DNA of 42,339 nucleotides from a virus: IMG/VR virus record IMGVR_UViG_3300046792_000103, positions 1-42,339 of that record; one strand, given 5' to 3'. Below the pieces are notes generated by a model, which saw only the letters and a list, made by a program, of their open reading frames with translations, was not told the origin of the DNA and made no database searches. Both the position numbers and the translations under genes were made by a program. This document shows, in pieces, positions 22,518 to 29,622 of the stretch; position 1 is the stretch's first letter, and the number at the start of each line of letters is the position of its first letter.

Positions 22518-23026
22518 GCACCGAGTCGGAACGCCGACAGCGCAAGACTGAACTGCAGCGGCTGCGGCGGGCGGAGCAGAGGACTGGGTTCGCGGGCGTA
22601 CCACTGGACTACTCAGCGGTCGCGGCCCGAATCGGAGAGTTCAGGTCGAAGATCGCTCATGCCGATGACGGCTGCTGGAACTGGCTCGGCAAGGTCGATC
22701 GACCAGACGGTGGTTATGGATACATCTACCACCAAGGTCGGTGGTATCGCGCTCACCGCGTGTTCTACGTGGCCGCCAAGGGCGTTCCCGACCCGGGGCT
22801 AGATCTTGACCATCTGTGTCGCAATCGACTGTGCGTGAACCCCGACCACTTGGAAGCGGTGACCAGATCTGAGAACAACCGCCGGGGTCACGACCACAAC
22901 TCCGCGAAGACGCATTGCCCGCAGGATCACCCGTACGACGAGGCGAACACCAAGTGGTACCGGGGTCGGCGGTACTGCCGCGCCTGCGGCAATGGGCGCC
23001 ACCTGAAGCAGGAGGCGGGAGCATGA
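22514..23026 (+). CDS. HNH endonuclease with zinc module (170 aa)
   Basis: ATG 22514 overlaps the ERF stop. CWNWLGKVDRPDGGYG, RAHRVFYVAAKG and LDLDHLCRNRLCVNPDHLE are the HNH_3-type core, with catalytic His in LDHLC and the Asn/His pair in VNPDHLE. The C-terminus carries the same C..H..N..C..C zinc module as the gene at 21254 (CPQDHPYDEANT...YCRACG). Such free-standing genes are often homing endonucleases. Confidence 0.88.
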   Translation: MSTESERRQRKTELQRLRRAEQRTGFAGVPLDYSAVAARIGEFRSKIAHADDGCWNWLGKVDRPDGGYGYIYHQGRWYRAHRVFYVAAKGVPDPGLDLDHLCRNRLCVNPDHLEAVTRSENNRRGHDHNSAKTHCPQDHPYDEANTKWYRGRRYCRACGNGRHLKQEAGA

Positions 23027-23259
23027 CTCACCCCGTGAAGCGCATGCCGGAGCACCATCTTGCTGGCTGCGAGGCGTGCGGACCCATCTGGCCATGCGTC
23101 GACCACTATCCGAGCCCGCTCTCGCCGTGGGCGCAGGAGATCGTTGACACCTGCAAGGCTGAGGGGCGATCGGCCACGCCCGAAGAGCGGATCGTGTTGT
23201 TTGCCGAGTTCACCAATCTGCTTGAGGGCGCACTGAAGGCGCTAGGTGAGCAGCTGTGA
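23023..23259 (+). CDS. Small Cys/His protein (78 aa)
   Basis: ATGA-coupled. HHLAGCEACGPIWPCVDHY near the N-terminus can bind zinc. The rest is helical (EERIVLFAEFTNLLEGALKAL). No family is recognised. Confidence 0.6.
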   Translation: MTHPVKRMPEHHLAGCEACGPIWPCVDHYPSPLSPWAQEIVDTCKAEGRSATPEERIVLFAEFTNLLEGALKALGEQL

Positions 23260-23561
23260 GCGCCGAACTGGTGGACCCGTTCGCCACCCCACCGCCCGAC
23301 CGGCTGAAGACCGCAGACATGTGCGAGGACATCACCGCACGCCTGCAGAGGGCGCAGTACGACGATGCGCCGCTGTACCCACAGCTGATGCAGCACGTCC
23401 TGCGGGAGCTGGCGAGGGAATCCGACCCCAGGAAGCAGCACTCCCGATGGGCGCGCGCACTGCTGGAGCAGTTGCACCACCGCGCTGTGACAGGCGTGCA
23501 GTGGGACGAGCCGCAAGAGCCTGACTGGTCGCTCGACAGCGAGCGGAGGCTGCCGCGGTGA
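23256..23561 (+). CDS. Hypothetical helical protein (101 aa)
   Basis: GTG 23256 overlaps the previous stop. It is mainly helical with many charged residues (LKTADMCEDITARLQRAQYD, LYPQLMQHVLRELARE). The C-terminus is acidic and Trp-containing. No family is recognised. Confidence 0.6.
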   Translation: MSAELVDPFATPPPDRLKTADMCEDITARLQRAQYDDAPLYPQLMQHVLRELARESDPRKQHSRWARALLEQLHHRAVTGVQWDEPQEPDWSLDSERRLPR

Positions 23562-23761
23562 CGGAGCCAACCGATAACCAGATCGACGAGGCACTGAGGA
23601 CTACGCCGGGGCTTTGGTATGACCCTGAGGATTCCTATCCGGACCACACCAACCACGCTCTCCGGATCGCGTACCGCGCGGGCTACGAGGCGGCCCGCTG
23701 CACCTGCCCGCACATCTCCGAAGTGGACGACGACTGCCCTGAGCATGGGAGGGACTCATGA
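23558..23761 (+). CDS. Small protein with CPHISEVDD motif (67 aa)
   Basis: GTG 23558 overlaps the previous stop. The C-terminal CTCPHISEVDDDCPEHGRDS recurs almost unchanged in the gene at 28914, while the N-terminal parts are unrelated apart from a shared helix. The two Cys and His residues probably bind a metal ion. Function unknown. Confidence 0.65.
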   Translation: MTEPTDNQIDEALRTTPGLWYDPEDSYPDHTNHALRIAYRAGYEAARCTCPHISEVDDDCPEHGRDS

Positions 23762-23928
23762 GCGACGGCTGCAAGAACTGTGGCAAGCCCCTCGTCTGGG
23801 TGCCGGACCGTGGCGGCCGGTGGACCCACTACCGCGCGGACTTCTCCTGCGGCCGGCCTGAGCCCGGCGACCCGCCTGTGCAGCGCTGGGAGACCACGCT
23901 CGACCTGGATGAGGCAGGTGGCCACTGA
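23758..23928 (+). CDS. Small zinc-ribbon protein (56 aa)
   Basis: ATGA-coupled. GCKNCGKPLVWV gives a CxxC, WTHY and FSCGRP supply further ligands. The end is acidic. It is probably a single zinc ribbon. No family is recognised. Confidence 0.6.
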   Translation: MSDGCKNCGKPLVWVPDRGGRWTHYRADFSCGRPEPGDPPVQRWETTLDLDEAGGH

Positions 23929-24137
23929 TGAGCAGGCGTGGATCAGGTGTCGTCCTCCCCACCGTCGGCGCGTCGGTACGCCACCCACTGTGGCCCGAGC
24001 TCGGCATCGGGGAGGTGGAGGTCACCACCCAGATCTCCAGCCAGCACCTCGGTGCAGCCGCCGGCAGGGTGCGCTGGTCAACCGGTCAGGTCTCCACCCA
24101 CAACCTCTCTGTACTGCGGAAGGTGGATCTCGGATGA
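23928..24137 (+). CDS. Small hypothetical protein (69 aa)
   Basis: The ATG shares a base with the previous stop (TGATG). It is a strand-rich soluble protein (GVVLPTVGASVRHPLW, GEVEVTTQISSQHL, GRVRWSTGQVSTHNLSVL), possibly a small beta barrel. No family is recognised. Confidence 0.6.
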   Translation: MSRRGSGVVLPTVGASVRHPLWPELGIGEVEVTTQISSQHLGAAAGRVRWSTGQVSTHNLSVLRKVDLG

Positions 24138-24475
24138 ACCTTCCATCACGCGTGGGCGAACGCTACCTGTGCTTCATCGTGAAGCGCGAAGACAAGGGAT
24201 GGGGTGGCCCGTACGGGACCCAGCCCCGCCCGATCGTGCTGGTGTGTGAGGACTGCGGCCACGAGGTCCGCGGCACCTGGCCGCACGAGCTCAAGCGAAT
24301 GGCCGACCACCACGAGCATGGCCACGCCCCCTGTCCGCGCTGCGGAACGCTGCTGCTCAGGCGCAAGGACGGCTCGCCCCGCCAGCATCCTCACAACCGC
24401 TGCCCGGCTAAGAGCGCTGGCGACAAGATCGAACGCGAGTTCGTCAAGAACATGACCGCTCGGGAGTATGCATGA
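24134..24475 (+). CDS. Zinc-ribbon protein (113 aa)
   Basis: ATGA-coupled. Two CxxC pairs, VCEDCGHEV and CPRCGTLL, flank an HHEHGH stretch, giving one or two zinc sites. Basic residues dominate the C-terminus (RRKDGSPRQHPHNRC). It likely binds nucleic acid. No family is recognised. Confidence 0.65.
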   Translation: MNLPSRVGERYLCFIVKREDKGWGGPYGTQPRPIVLVCEDCGHEVRGTWPHELKRMADHHEHGHAPCPRCGTLLLRRKDGSPRQHPHNRCPAKSAGDKIEREFVKNMTAREYA

Positions 24476-24630
24476 GCTCCATCCTTGACCCCCATCACGA
24501 CCCTCAGGACCGTGGCGTCTACATGACCGTCTGCGAGCACTGCGGGTACACCCGCGCCTGCCGCCTGGTTGTGTCCGGCAACCGCTACCTGTGGAAGTGC
24601 ATCGGCCGCTGCGTCGGGGTGAAGCGATGA
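24472..24630 (+). CDS. Small Cys-rich protein (52 aa)
   Basis: ATGA overlaps at both ends. CEHCGYTRACR and WKCIGRC provide five cysteines for one zinc site. It resembles other tiny zinc-ribbon proteins of this operon. No family is recognised. Confidence 0.55.
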   Translation: MSSILDPHHDPQDRGVYMTVCEHCGYTRACRLVVSGNRYLWKCIGRCVGVKR

Positions 24631-25010
24631 ATGAAGACCACGCCCTCACCCCTGTAGCGGCAGAGCGCCGCCTGGTGGCTCTCGACAACGACATGACCCT
24701 GGCCGAACTCGCGCTACGCCGCGCCCGGGACACCGAGGTCGAGAAGAAGCACGCCTACGAAGCAGCACGGCGGCAGGCGAGCTTCGACAAAGACTGCCCA
24801 CGGGTAGAGCGCGGCGGCGCCACGGTCGACATGCGCAAGCAGTGGATCGAGGACCGCTGCGCCAACGAGGGTCGCGCCTACGACATCGCAGTGGTCGCGC
24901 GCGAGGGCGCACAGGACCATCACCGCACCGTGAGGGACCAGGCGATGATTTGCATGGCGCTCTTGCGGTCGGTGACCACGGCCTACGCAATGTCCGGGGT
25001 GAGCGGGTGA
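24627..25010 (+). CDS. Hypothetical helical protein (127 aa)
   Basis: ATG 24627 overlaps the previous stop. Long charged helices run through residues 10-60 (VAAERRLVALDNDMTLAELA) and 75-120. It may form a coiled-coil dimer. No family is recognised. Confidence 0.65.
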   Translation: MNEDHALTPVAAERRLVALDNDMTLAELALRRARDTEVEKKHAYEAARRQASFDKDCPRVERGGATVDMRKQWIEDRCANEGRAYDIAVVAREGAQDHHRTVRDQAMICMALLRSVTTAYAMSGVSG

Positions 25011-25567
25011 AGCGCACGGGCTTCCGCGCCTACGAGATGCGGCACTGCGACGTCTGCAACGGCGACCGCCCCCACAACGGCAAGGGTGCATGCCAGGGCT
25101 GTAAGCAGCGGGGGAAGGCCACCCCGGGCCGCCAGTTGTACCAGCGCGCCCGTGCCCTGCAGCGCTCCAAGAAGGCCGCCGGCAAGCCGAAGGTGTCACC
25201 GACCAAGCAGGCCGCCAAGGACGCGCTCCCGATCGCCAAGGGGGTAGCCAGGAGGCGCGCGGCAGGTAGGTGTGAGGTGTGCGGCCAGACCTGCAAGATC
25301 GGCCACGCCCACCACCGTCGTCCCCAGCAGCAGGGCGGTACGTCGTCGCTCGAGGTGCAGTCCGCGGCCAACCTGATCTGGATCCACCCCGAGTGCCATG
25401 AGCACATCGAGAGCTTCCGGACACACTCGTACCAGCTTGGCCTGCTGGTCTTCCAGTCCGCCGACCCCGCCAAGGTCCCCGTCCGCCTCCACGGCGGCTG
25501 GACCCTGCTGGCGGACGACGGATCCATGACGCGGGTCAACCCGCCAGACGATCAGGAGGTCGGCTAG
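25007..25567 (+). CDS. HNH-type endonuclease or zinc protein (186 aa)
   Basis: GTG 25007 overlaps the previous stop. An N-terminal zinc finger (HCDVCNGDRPHNGKGACQGC, residues 13-32) and a Lys-rich linker lead to an HNH-like core: RCEVCGQ, IGHAHHRRPQQQGG with the HH pair, then SAANLIWIHPECHEHIES with N and H. The order fits HNH nucleases of phages. It lies directly upstream of the replication initiator. Confidence 0.75.
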   Translation: MKRTGFRAYEMRHCDVCNGDRPHNGKGACQGCKQRGKATPGRQLYQRARALQRSKKAAGKPKVSPTKQAAKDALPIAKGVARRRAAGRCEVCGQTCKIGHAHHRRPQQQGGTSSLEVQSAANLIWIHPECHEHIESFRTHSYQLGLLVFQSADPAKVPVRLHGGWTLLADDGSMTRVNPPDDQEVG

Positions 25568-26325
25568 TGGCTCGAATTAGAAGCATCAAGCCGGATGCGT
25601 TCATGAGCGACAGCCTGTCCCAGGTTCCGCGGGGGGTCCGGTGGACGTTCGCTGGGCTGTGGACCTACCTCGACGACGAAGGACGCGGCAGGGACGACGT
25701 GCGCCTCATCAAGGCCGCCCTCTACCCGCTCGATGATGACGTCGCTCTGTCGATGCTCAGCGACGACCTGAAGCAGCTCGAGCACATCGGATGCATCTGC
25801 CGCTACGAGGTGGACGGCAAGACCTTCATGCACGCCCCTGGATGGGAAGACCACCAGCGCGTCAGCCACCCCACACCAAGCAAGCTCCCGAGGTGTTCAC
25901 GACACGATCCCGACCCGTTCGTGAAGCCTCCGGAGGAATTCGTGAAGCCTCCGGAACCTCTCCGCCCTGAAGGGAAAGGAAAGGAACAGGGAAAGGAAGG
26001 GAAGGGAAGCGCGGCGACCTCATCGGATCCCCTGTTCGATGAGTTCTGGCAGGTGTACCCGCGCAAGACCGACAAGGGCAACGCTCGCAAGGCTTGGGAC
26101 AAGGCACTGAAGAAGACCAGCGGCAGGACCATCATCCTCGCTGCTGCTGCCTTTGCCGCTTCCAAGCCGGACCTGAAGTTCACAGCGCACCCGTCGACCT
26201 GGCTGAACGGCGAGCGCTGGGACGACCAGCCGTTGCTGCTCTTGCCTGGTGGCGTCGGTCCGGACGGCAGGCCGACAGAACCGAAGCCGCCGTCTGACGA
26301 CATGCGTCAGGGGTGGAAGCGGTGA
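25567..26325 (+). CDS. Replication initiator / helicase-loader-like protein
   Basis: 252 residues from GTG 25567, which shares a base with the previous TAG and has AGGAGG upstream. Residues 1-100 (RIRSIKPDAFMSDSLSQVP, WTYLDDEGRGRDDVRLIKAALYP) match the winged-helix part of phage replication-initiation proteins. A Pro/Lys/Gly-rich linker covers about 115-155. The C-terminal PLFDEFWQVYPRKTDKGNARKAW...STWLNGERWDDQP is typical of DnaD/O-like proteins that bring the helicase to the origin. The next gene is the helicase-like ATPase. The linker DNA has origin-like repeats. Confidence 0.85.
   Translation: MARIRSIKPDAFMSDSLSQVPRGVRWTFAGLWTYLDDEGRGRDDVRLIKAALYPLDDDVALSMLSDDLKQLEHIGCICRYEVDGKTFMHAPGWEDHQRVSHPTPSKLPRCSRHDPDPFVKPPEEFVKPPEPLRPEGKGKEQGKEGKGSAATSSDPLFDEFWQVYPRKTDKGNARKAWDKALKKTSGRTIILAAAAFAASKPDLKFTAHPSTWLNGERWDDQPLLLLPGGVGPDGRPTEPKPPSDDMRQGWKR
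25918..26009 (+). repeat. Iteron pair plus purine tract: possible replication origin
   Basis: A 17-bp repeat is present exactly at 25918-25934 and 25939-25955 (period 21), starting TTCGTGAA. A partial inverted copy, TTCACGA, lies at about 25896. From 25969 to 26009 the top strand is purine except for one C. Lambda and relatives also carry iterons and the origin inside the initiator gene, so this may be the phage origin. Confidence 0.45.
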
Positions 26326-27539
26326 TGAACTCCGGGGATGCCGAGCAGAGCGTCCTGTCGTGCTGCTACCAGTCGCCGCTAGCTCTCGAGCGCGCCGCGA
26401 GCATCGTCACGGGAGCGGATTTCTACAACCCCACCCATGAGGCGCTGTGGGGCGTTCTGCGGGATCTGAAGGCGGCCGGCCAACCCACGGACGCGATGAT
26501 GGTCCAGTCGTCCCTGAGTGGCCGTGCTGACCTGATGAGCGCCCACCTGGCGGCGATGCTCAACCCGGCGCTGCCAGACACGGTCGAGTTCCACGCCAAT
26601 GTCGTTCGCGGGTTCTCCGCTCGCAGGCAGGTCATCCGTGAGTTGACCCGCCTGCGGCAGCGGGCCGACGACCTGAGCGCCGACCCGCAACTGCTGATCT
26701 CCGAAGCGGCGAACGGGTTCAACGCGATGCGGGATCAGGGCACCGAGGACATCGCGACCCTGACGCTCGGTGAGCTCATGGCCAAGCCTGAGGACCCGTA
26801 CGACTGGGTGATCCCGAACCTGCTCGAGCGGATGGATCGCCTGATCCTGACCGGCGAAGAGGGTTTGGGCAAGTCGGTCCTGCTGCGGCAACTCGCACTC
26901 ATGGCGGCGGCTGGGCTGCACCCGTTCACGAAGGCGAAGATCCCGCCGATCCGGGCGCACATCATCGACCTGGAGAACACCGAGCGGCATGTGAAGCGCC
27001 AACTGCGGCCGATGTCGATCCAGGCCAAGGCCAAGGGCAACGACCCGTCCGGCCGGTTGTTCATCGACTGCGACCCCCGCGGCATCGACATCACCCGCGA
27101 CAAGGACTTCTCGTGGGTCAACAAGGTTCTCGACGCGACCCAGCCCGACCTGCTGATCATCGGGCCGCTGTACCGGATGGTTCCTCGAGCCCTCCAGACC
27201 GATGACCACGTCGCGCCAGTGATCGCAGCCCTGAACTCGATCCGGGCCCGCGGGATCGCGATCGCGATGGAGGCGCACGCCGGCCACTCGAAGTCGAAGA
27301 ACGACGAACGCGACATGCGTCCCCGTGGCTCGAGCGCCCTCATGGGCTGGCCTGAGTTCGGCTACGGCCTGAGGCGCAACGAGATCGATGTCGACCTGGT
27401 GGCGTGGCGTGGTGACCGCGACGAGAGGGACTGGCCGAAGCGCATCCGACCGCTGGGTGAGTGGCCGTGGACCCCGGTGGATGTGCGGCTGTCGGACGAG
27501 GAGTGGAGGGCGAGTTTCGATGACCGAGAAGGAGCCTGA
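26325..27539 (+). CDS. DnaB/RepA-like replicative ATPase
   Basis: 404 residues. ATG 26325 overlaps the initiator stop (TGATGA). Residues 5-105 look like a DnaB N-terminal helical domain (AEQSVLSCCYQSPLALERA, HEALWGVLRDLKAAGQPTD). The RecA-like domain has Walker A GEEGLGKS (K183, S184) and Walker B LLIIGP (276-281), plus AMEAHAGHSKSKN as the sensor region. This AAA_25/RepA type of RecA domain replaces the usual DnaB one. It should act as the replicative helicase, loaded by the upstream protein. Confidence 0.88.
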   Translation: MNSGDAEQSVLSCCYQSPLALERAASIVTGADFYNPTHEALWGVLRDLKAAGQPTDAMMVQSSLSGRADLMSAHLAAMLNPALPDTVEFHANVVRGFSARRQVIRELTRLRQRADDLSADPQLLISEAANGFNAMRDQGTEDIATLTLGELMAKPEDPYDWVIPNLLERMDRLILTGEEGLGKSVLLRQLALMAAAGLHPFTKAKIPPIRAHIIDLENTERHVKRQLRPMSIQAKAKGNDPSGRLFIDCDPRGIDITRDKDFSWVNKVLDATQPDLLIIGPLYRMVPRALQTDDHVAPVIAALNSIRARGIAIAMEAHAGHSKSKNDERDMRPRGSSALMGWPEFGYGLRRNEIDVDLVAWRGDRDERDWPKRIRPLGEWPWTPVDVRLSDEEWRASFDDREGA

Positions 27540-27672
27540 GGACTACTCGTGGTTTCAGACGGTGGCCCGCTGCTGCGTGTGTGGCGGAGAGCTGTCGTAC
27601 ATCGGCGGCCTGGGCATCCACCCGCCTGACCCGAAGGACCCGAAGCGACTGATCTGCCAGGAGCGCACATGA
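27520..27672 (+). CDS. Small zinc-binding protein (50 aa)
   Basis: ATG 27520 lies 20 bp inside the helicase gene. CCVCGGELSYIGGLG and a late LICQERT give three to four cysteines for one zinc ion. The stop overlaps a further tiny ORF. No family is recognised. Confidence 0.55.
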   Translation: MTEKEPEDYSWFQTVARCCVCGGELSYIGGLGIHPPDPKDPKRLICQERT

Positions 27673-27722
27673 CCTCGCGGCTCCTGTCCCCTGCCTACGC
27701 CTACCAGAAGGACGCCGGATGA
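27669..27722 (+). CDS. 17-residue micro-ORF
   Basis: ATG 27669 overlaps the previous stop and its TGA overlaps the next start, both as ATGA, exactly as for verified neighbours. The peptide is polar (MTSRLLSPAYAYQKDAG). It may only serve to couple translation across the gap. Confidence 0.4.
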   Translation: MTSRLLSPAYAYQKDAG

Positions 27723-27910
27723 CCGAGAGCACCGGGTACCGCCCACCCCAGCAGGCGGATGAACGCTGCAAATGCAAGCGCGGTCCAGTCACCAACGCGC
27801 CATGGAACTACATGGGTCCGTGGCACGAAAACCGCTGCTGGCTGTACGTCTCGCCTAGATCCATCAGTGCCGCCGAAGGTGAGTTCGTGGATGGTCGCTA
27901 TGGCGAATGA
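27719..27910 (+). CDS. Small Cys/Trp-rich protein (63 aa)
   Basis: ATGA-coupled. CKCKRGPV and ENRCWLYV supply three cysteines around a Trp-rich centre (WNYMGPWHENRCW). Possibly a small zinc fold. No family is recognised. Confidence 0.55.
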   Translation: MTESTGYRPPQQADERCKCKRGPVTNAPWNYMGPWHENRCWLYVSPRSISAAEGEFVDGRYGE

Positions 27911-28124
27911 CGAGTTCCGTGAGCAGCAGGAGGCTTCGCGCAGGCACGGCCTCCAGGCACGTCAGGAGACCCGCGTAGAGCGAGCCATCCGCCGCGAGGT
28001 CTGTTCCGAGATCGTCATGGCGTTCCTTGAATTCGAAGCAACCGACATCCGCGGCCGAGCCGACATCAACATCGAGCGCGCGATCGCGATGGTTCGCGAA
28101 ATCGGCACCCGGGAGACCTCGTGA
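27891..28124 (+). CDS. Hypothetical helical protein (77 aa), paralogue of the next gene
   Basis: ATG 27891 has AAGGTGAG upstream. ATG 27900 is an alternative. The C-terminal half (VERAIRREVCSEIVMAF ... MVREIGTRETS) closely matches that of the following gene (VERAIRRQVAEEMAQAL ... LAREIGAKETS), so the two arose by duplication. No family is recognised. Confidence 0.6.
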   Translation: MVAMANDEFREQQEASRRHGLQARQETRVERAIRREVCSEIVMAFLEFEATDIRGRADINIERAIAMVREIGTRETS

Positions 28125-28144
28125 CCACTCTTGACCCTGCCTAC
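28112..28144 (+). repeat. 33-bp direct repeat, copy 1
   Basis: Identical to 28444-28476. It covers the end of one gene and the start of the next (the MTTLDPAY start), so the repeat copied a gene junction during a tandem duplication. Confidence 0.9.
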
Positions 28145-28456
28145 CCAAACCCCGAAACACTGGCTGCCGAGGTGGAGCTGTGGCTACAGGAGTGCGGATC
28201 CTGCGACGCAGGTCTGCCGATGGGATGCACCTGCCCGCCTGGTGACTACCGGGTGGTCCTGCTGAAGGTGTGGCGAGCCTACGAAGGCGTAGAGCGAGCC
28301 ATCCGCAGACAGGTAGCCGAAGAGATGGCGCAGGCGCTTGAGACGGACCGGGATCACGGCGACGGTCTTCCCATCTCAGACACGGTGTCGCGGTATCAGG
28401 CGTGGACGTACGCAGCCGCACTGGCGCGCGAAATCGGCGCCAAGGAGACCTCGTGA
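28121..28456 (+). CDS. Hypothetical protein (111 aa)
   Basis: GTG 28121 overlaps the previous stop. A Cys cluster (CGSCDAGLPMGCTCPPGDYR, about residues 25-44) is followed by a helical part shared with the upstream gene. The motif CDAGLPMGCTC...DYR is common in small actinophage proteins and probably binds zinc. Confidence 0.65.
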   Translation: MTTLDPAYPNPETLAAEVELWLQECGSCDAGLPMGCTCPPGDYRVVLLKVWRAYEGVERAIRRQVAEEMAQALETDRDHGDGLPISDTVSRYQAWTYAAALAREIGAKETS

Positions 28457-28476
28457 CCACTCTTGACCCTGCCTAC
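28444..28476 (+). repeat. 33-bp direct repeat, copy 2
   Basis: Identical to 28112-28144, 332 bp downstream. It again joins a gene end (REIGAKETS) to a start coding MTTLDPAY. Confidence 0.9.
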
Positions 28477-28581
28477 TGCGCTGACGGATGCGGACGTCTC
28501 GCCGAGACCGAACGACTGACAGCCGATGAACGCACCGAGATGGTGTGCGCTGAGCACGCCACACCCTTGGAGGACCAGTGA
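28453..28581 (+). CDS. Small Cys protein (42 aa)
   Basis: GTG 28453 overlaps the previous stop. Its first eight residues are copied from the start of the upstream gene. CADGCG and MVCAEH give one possible zinc site. No family is recognised. Confidence 0.55.
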   Translation: MTTLDPAYCADGCGRLAETERLTADERTEMVCAEHATPLEDQ

Positions 28582-28751
28582 CTGACGAAGGGGCCCGCTC
28601 CAAGGATGGCCTGATCATCATCTGCGAGCCGCGCAGGGATTGCGCCGACCCGCACGTGCTCCGCTGGCACTGCATGCGCGGGTTCGACGGTGCGGCCGAT
28701 GGGGTCTGCCCGCTGAAAGTGTGCGAGCAGCGAGGAGCGAACCGTGGCTGA
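28578..28751 (+). CDS. Small Cys-rich protein (57 aa)
   Basis: GTG 28578 overlaps the previous stop. Cysteines in IICEPRRDCADPH, WHCMRG and VCPLKVCEQ suggest a zinc site. No family is recognised. Confidence 0.55.
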   Translation: MTDEGARSKDGLIIICEPRRDCADPHVLRWHCMRGFDGAADGVCPLKVCEQRGANRG

Positions 28752-28917
28752 TGAGGAGTTCGTTGCCCGCTTCCCGACGATTGATGCGTACCTCGCGCAT
28801 CACCAGCGCGTTGGGCACGTCTGCTGCGGCTGTGTGAATCAAGACCCACCGCTGCCGTGCTGCAATCCCGGCCACCCGCTCGGTGAGCACTCCAGCAACC
28901 CACGGGAGGACGGATGA
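28744..28917 (+). CDS. Small Cys-rich protein (57 aa)
   Basis: GTG 28744 lies 8 bp inside the previous gene. HVCCGCVNQDPPLPCCNPGH gives five cysteines plus His, probably one or two metal sites. No family is recognised. Confidence 0.55.
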   Translation: MADEEFVARFPTIDAYLAHHQRVGHVCCGCVNQDPPLPCCNPGHPLGEHSSNPREDG

Positions 28918-29111
28918 CCGACATTCCGGACGAAGCGGTGGAGGCGGCATGGAAGGCCTTCTGGGGGCCAAGGAGCGCCACCGTGATGGACGGCCGCGGT
29001 GCCAGGCAAATCCGCCGCGTCCTGGAAGCTGCGCAGCCGTTCATGCAGTGCAGCTGCCCTCACATCTCCGAGGTGGACGACCACTGCCCACAGCACGGGA
29101 GGGACGCGTGA
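28914..29111 (+). CDS. Small protein with CPHISEVDD motif (65 aa), paralogue of 23558
   Basis: ATGA-coupled. It ends CSCPHISEVDDHCPQHGRDA, matching the end of the gene at 23558. The front (DEAVEAAWKAFWGP) is an amphipathic helix common in short actinophage proteins. Function unknown. Confidence 0.65.
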   Translation: MTDIPDEAVEAAWKAFWGPRSATVMDGRGARQIRRVLEAAQPFMQCSCPHISEVDDHCPQHGRDA

Positions 29112-29197
29112 AGACCTGGATCATCCGCGTCGCCGCGATCGCCTTGGTTGTTGCCTTCTGGGGCGCAGTCGCCTGGCTGATCTGGAGGATCTGGTGA
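29108..29197 (+). CDS. 29-residue single-span membrane peptide
   Basis: GTG 29108 overlaps the previous stop and the next GTG overlaps its own stop. It is one basic-capped span (IIRVAAIALVVAFWGAVAWL) ending in IWRIW. Probably a small inner-membrane protein. Confidence 0.5.
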   Translation: MKTWIIRVAAIALVVAFWGAVAWLIWRIW

Positions 29198-29622
29198 ACG
29201 AGCCATGCATGGTCGAGTGGTGCGACCGCCCGGTTGGTGACGGCTACGTGTGCCAGCGATGTGCTGACAAGCTCTCAGTGGCCCTAGGAGACGTTCCCGC
29301 GCTCTGGGAGGAACTGGACACCGTCCTGACCAAGCAGGCCCGCTACGCCGACCCTGAGGGACGCGGCAACGATCCTGCGCTGATGTTCAACACCCAGGCC
29401 TCCGAGATCGGCTGGGCGCTGCGCAACACCCTGAGCACCTGGTGCCGCTTGATCGCTGAGGAGCGGGGCAAGCCGCTGCCTGCTCCGCGAAAGTTCACAC
29501 CCAGGCATGCGCTCAGTCGCCACGGTGTGGTGGTGGCTGATGTGGCGGTCCGGTGCGGCACAACATTCCTTCCAGTCGAGCAATGCGACGGCTGCCGAAC
29601 AGGGAGGCACGTCGATGCCTGA
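29194..29622 (+). CDS. Hypothetical protein with N-terminal zinc finger (142 aa)
   Basis: GTG 29194 overlaps the previous stop. CMVEWCDRPVGDGYVCQRC (residues 5-23) is a treble-clef-like zinc finger. A helical middle (DTVLTKQARYADPEGRG, IGWALRNTLSTWCRLIAEERG) and a second Cys pair (VEQCDGCRTGRH) follow. I have seen this layout in actinophage proteins of unknown role. Confidence 0.7.
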   Translation: MNEPCMVEWCDRPVGDGYVCQRCADKLSVALGDVPALWEELDTVLTKQARYADPEGRGNDPALMFNTQASEIGWALRNTLSTWCRLIAEERGKPLPAPRKFTPRHALSRHGVVVADVAVRCGTTFLPVEQCDGCRTGRHVDA

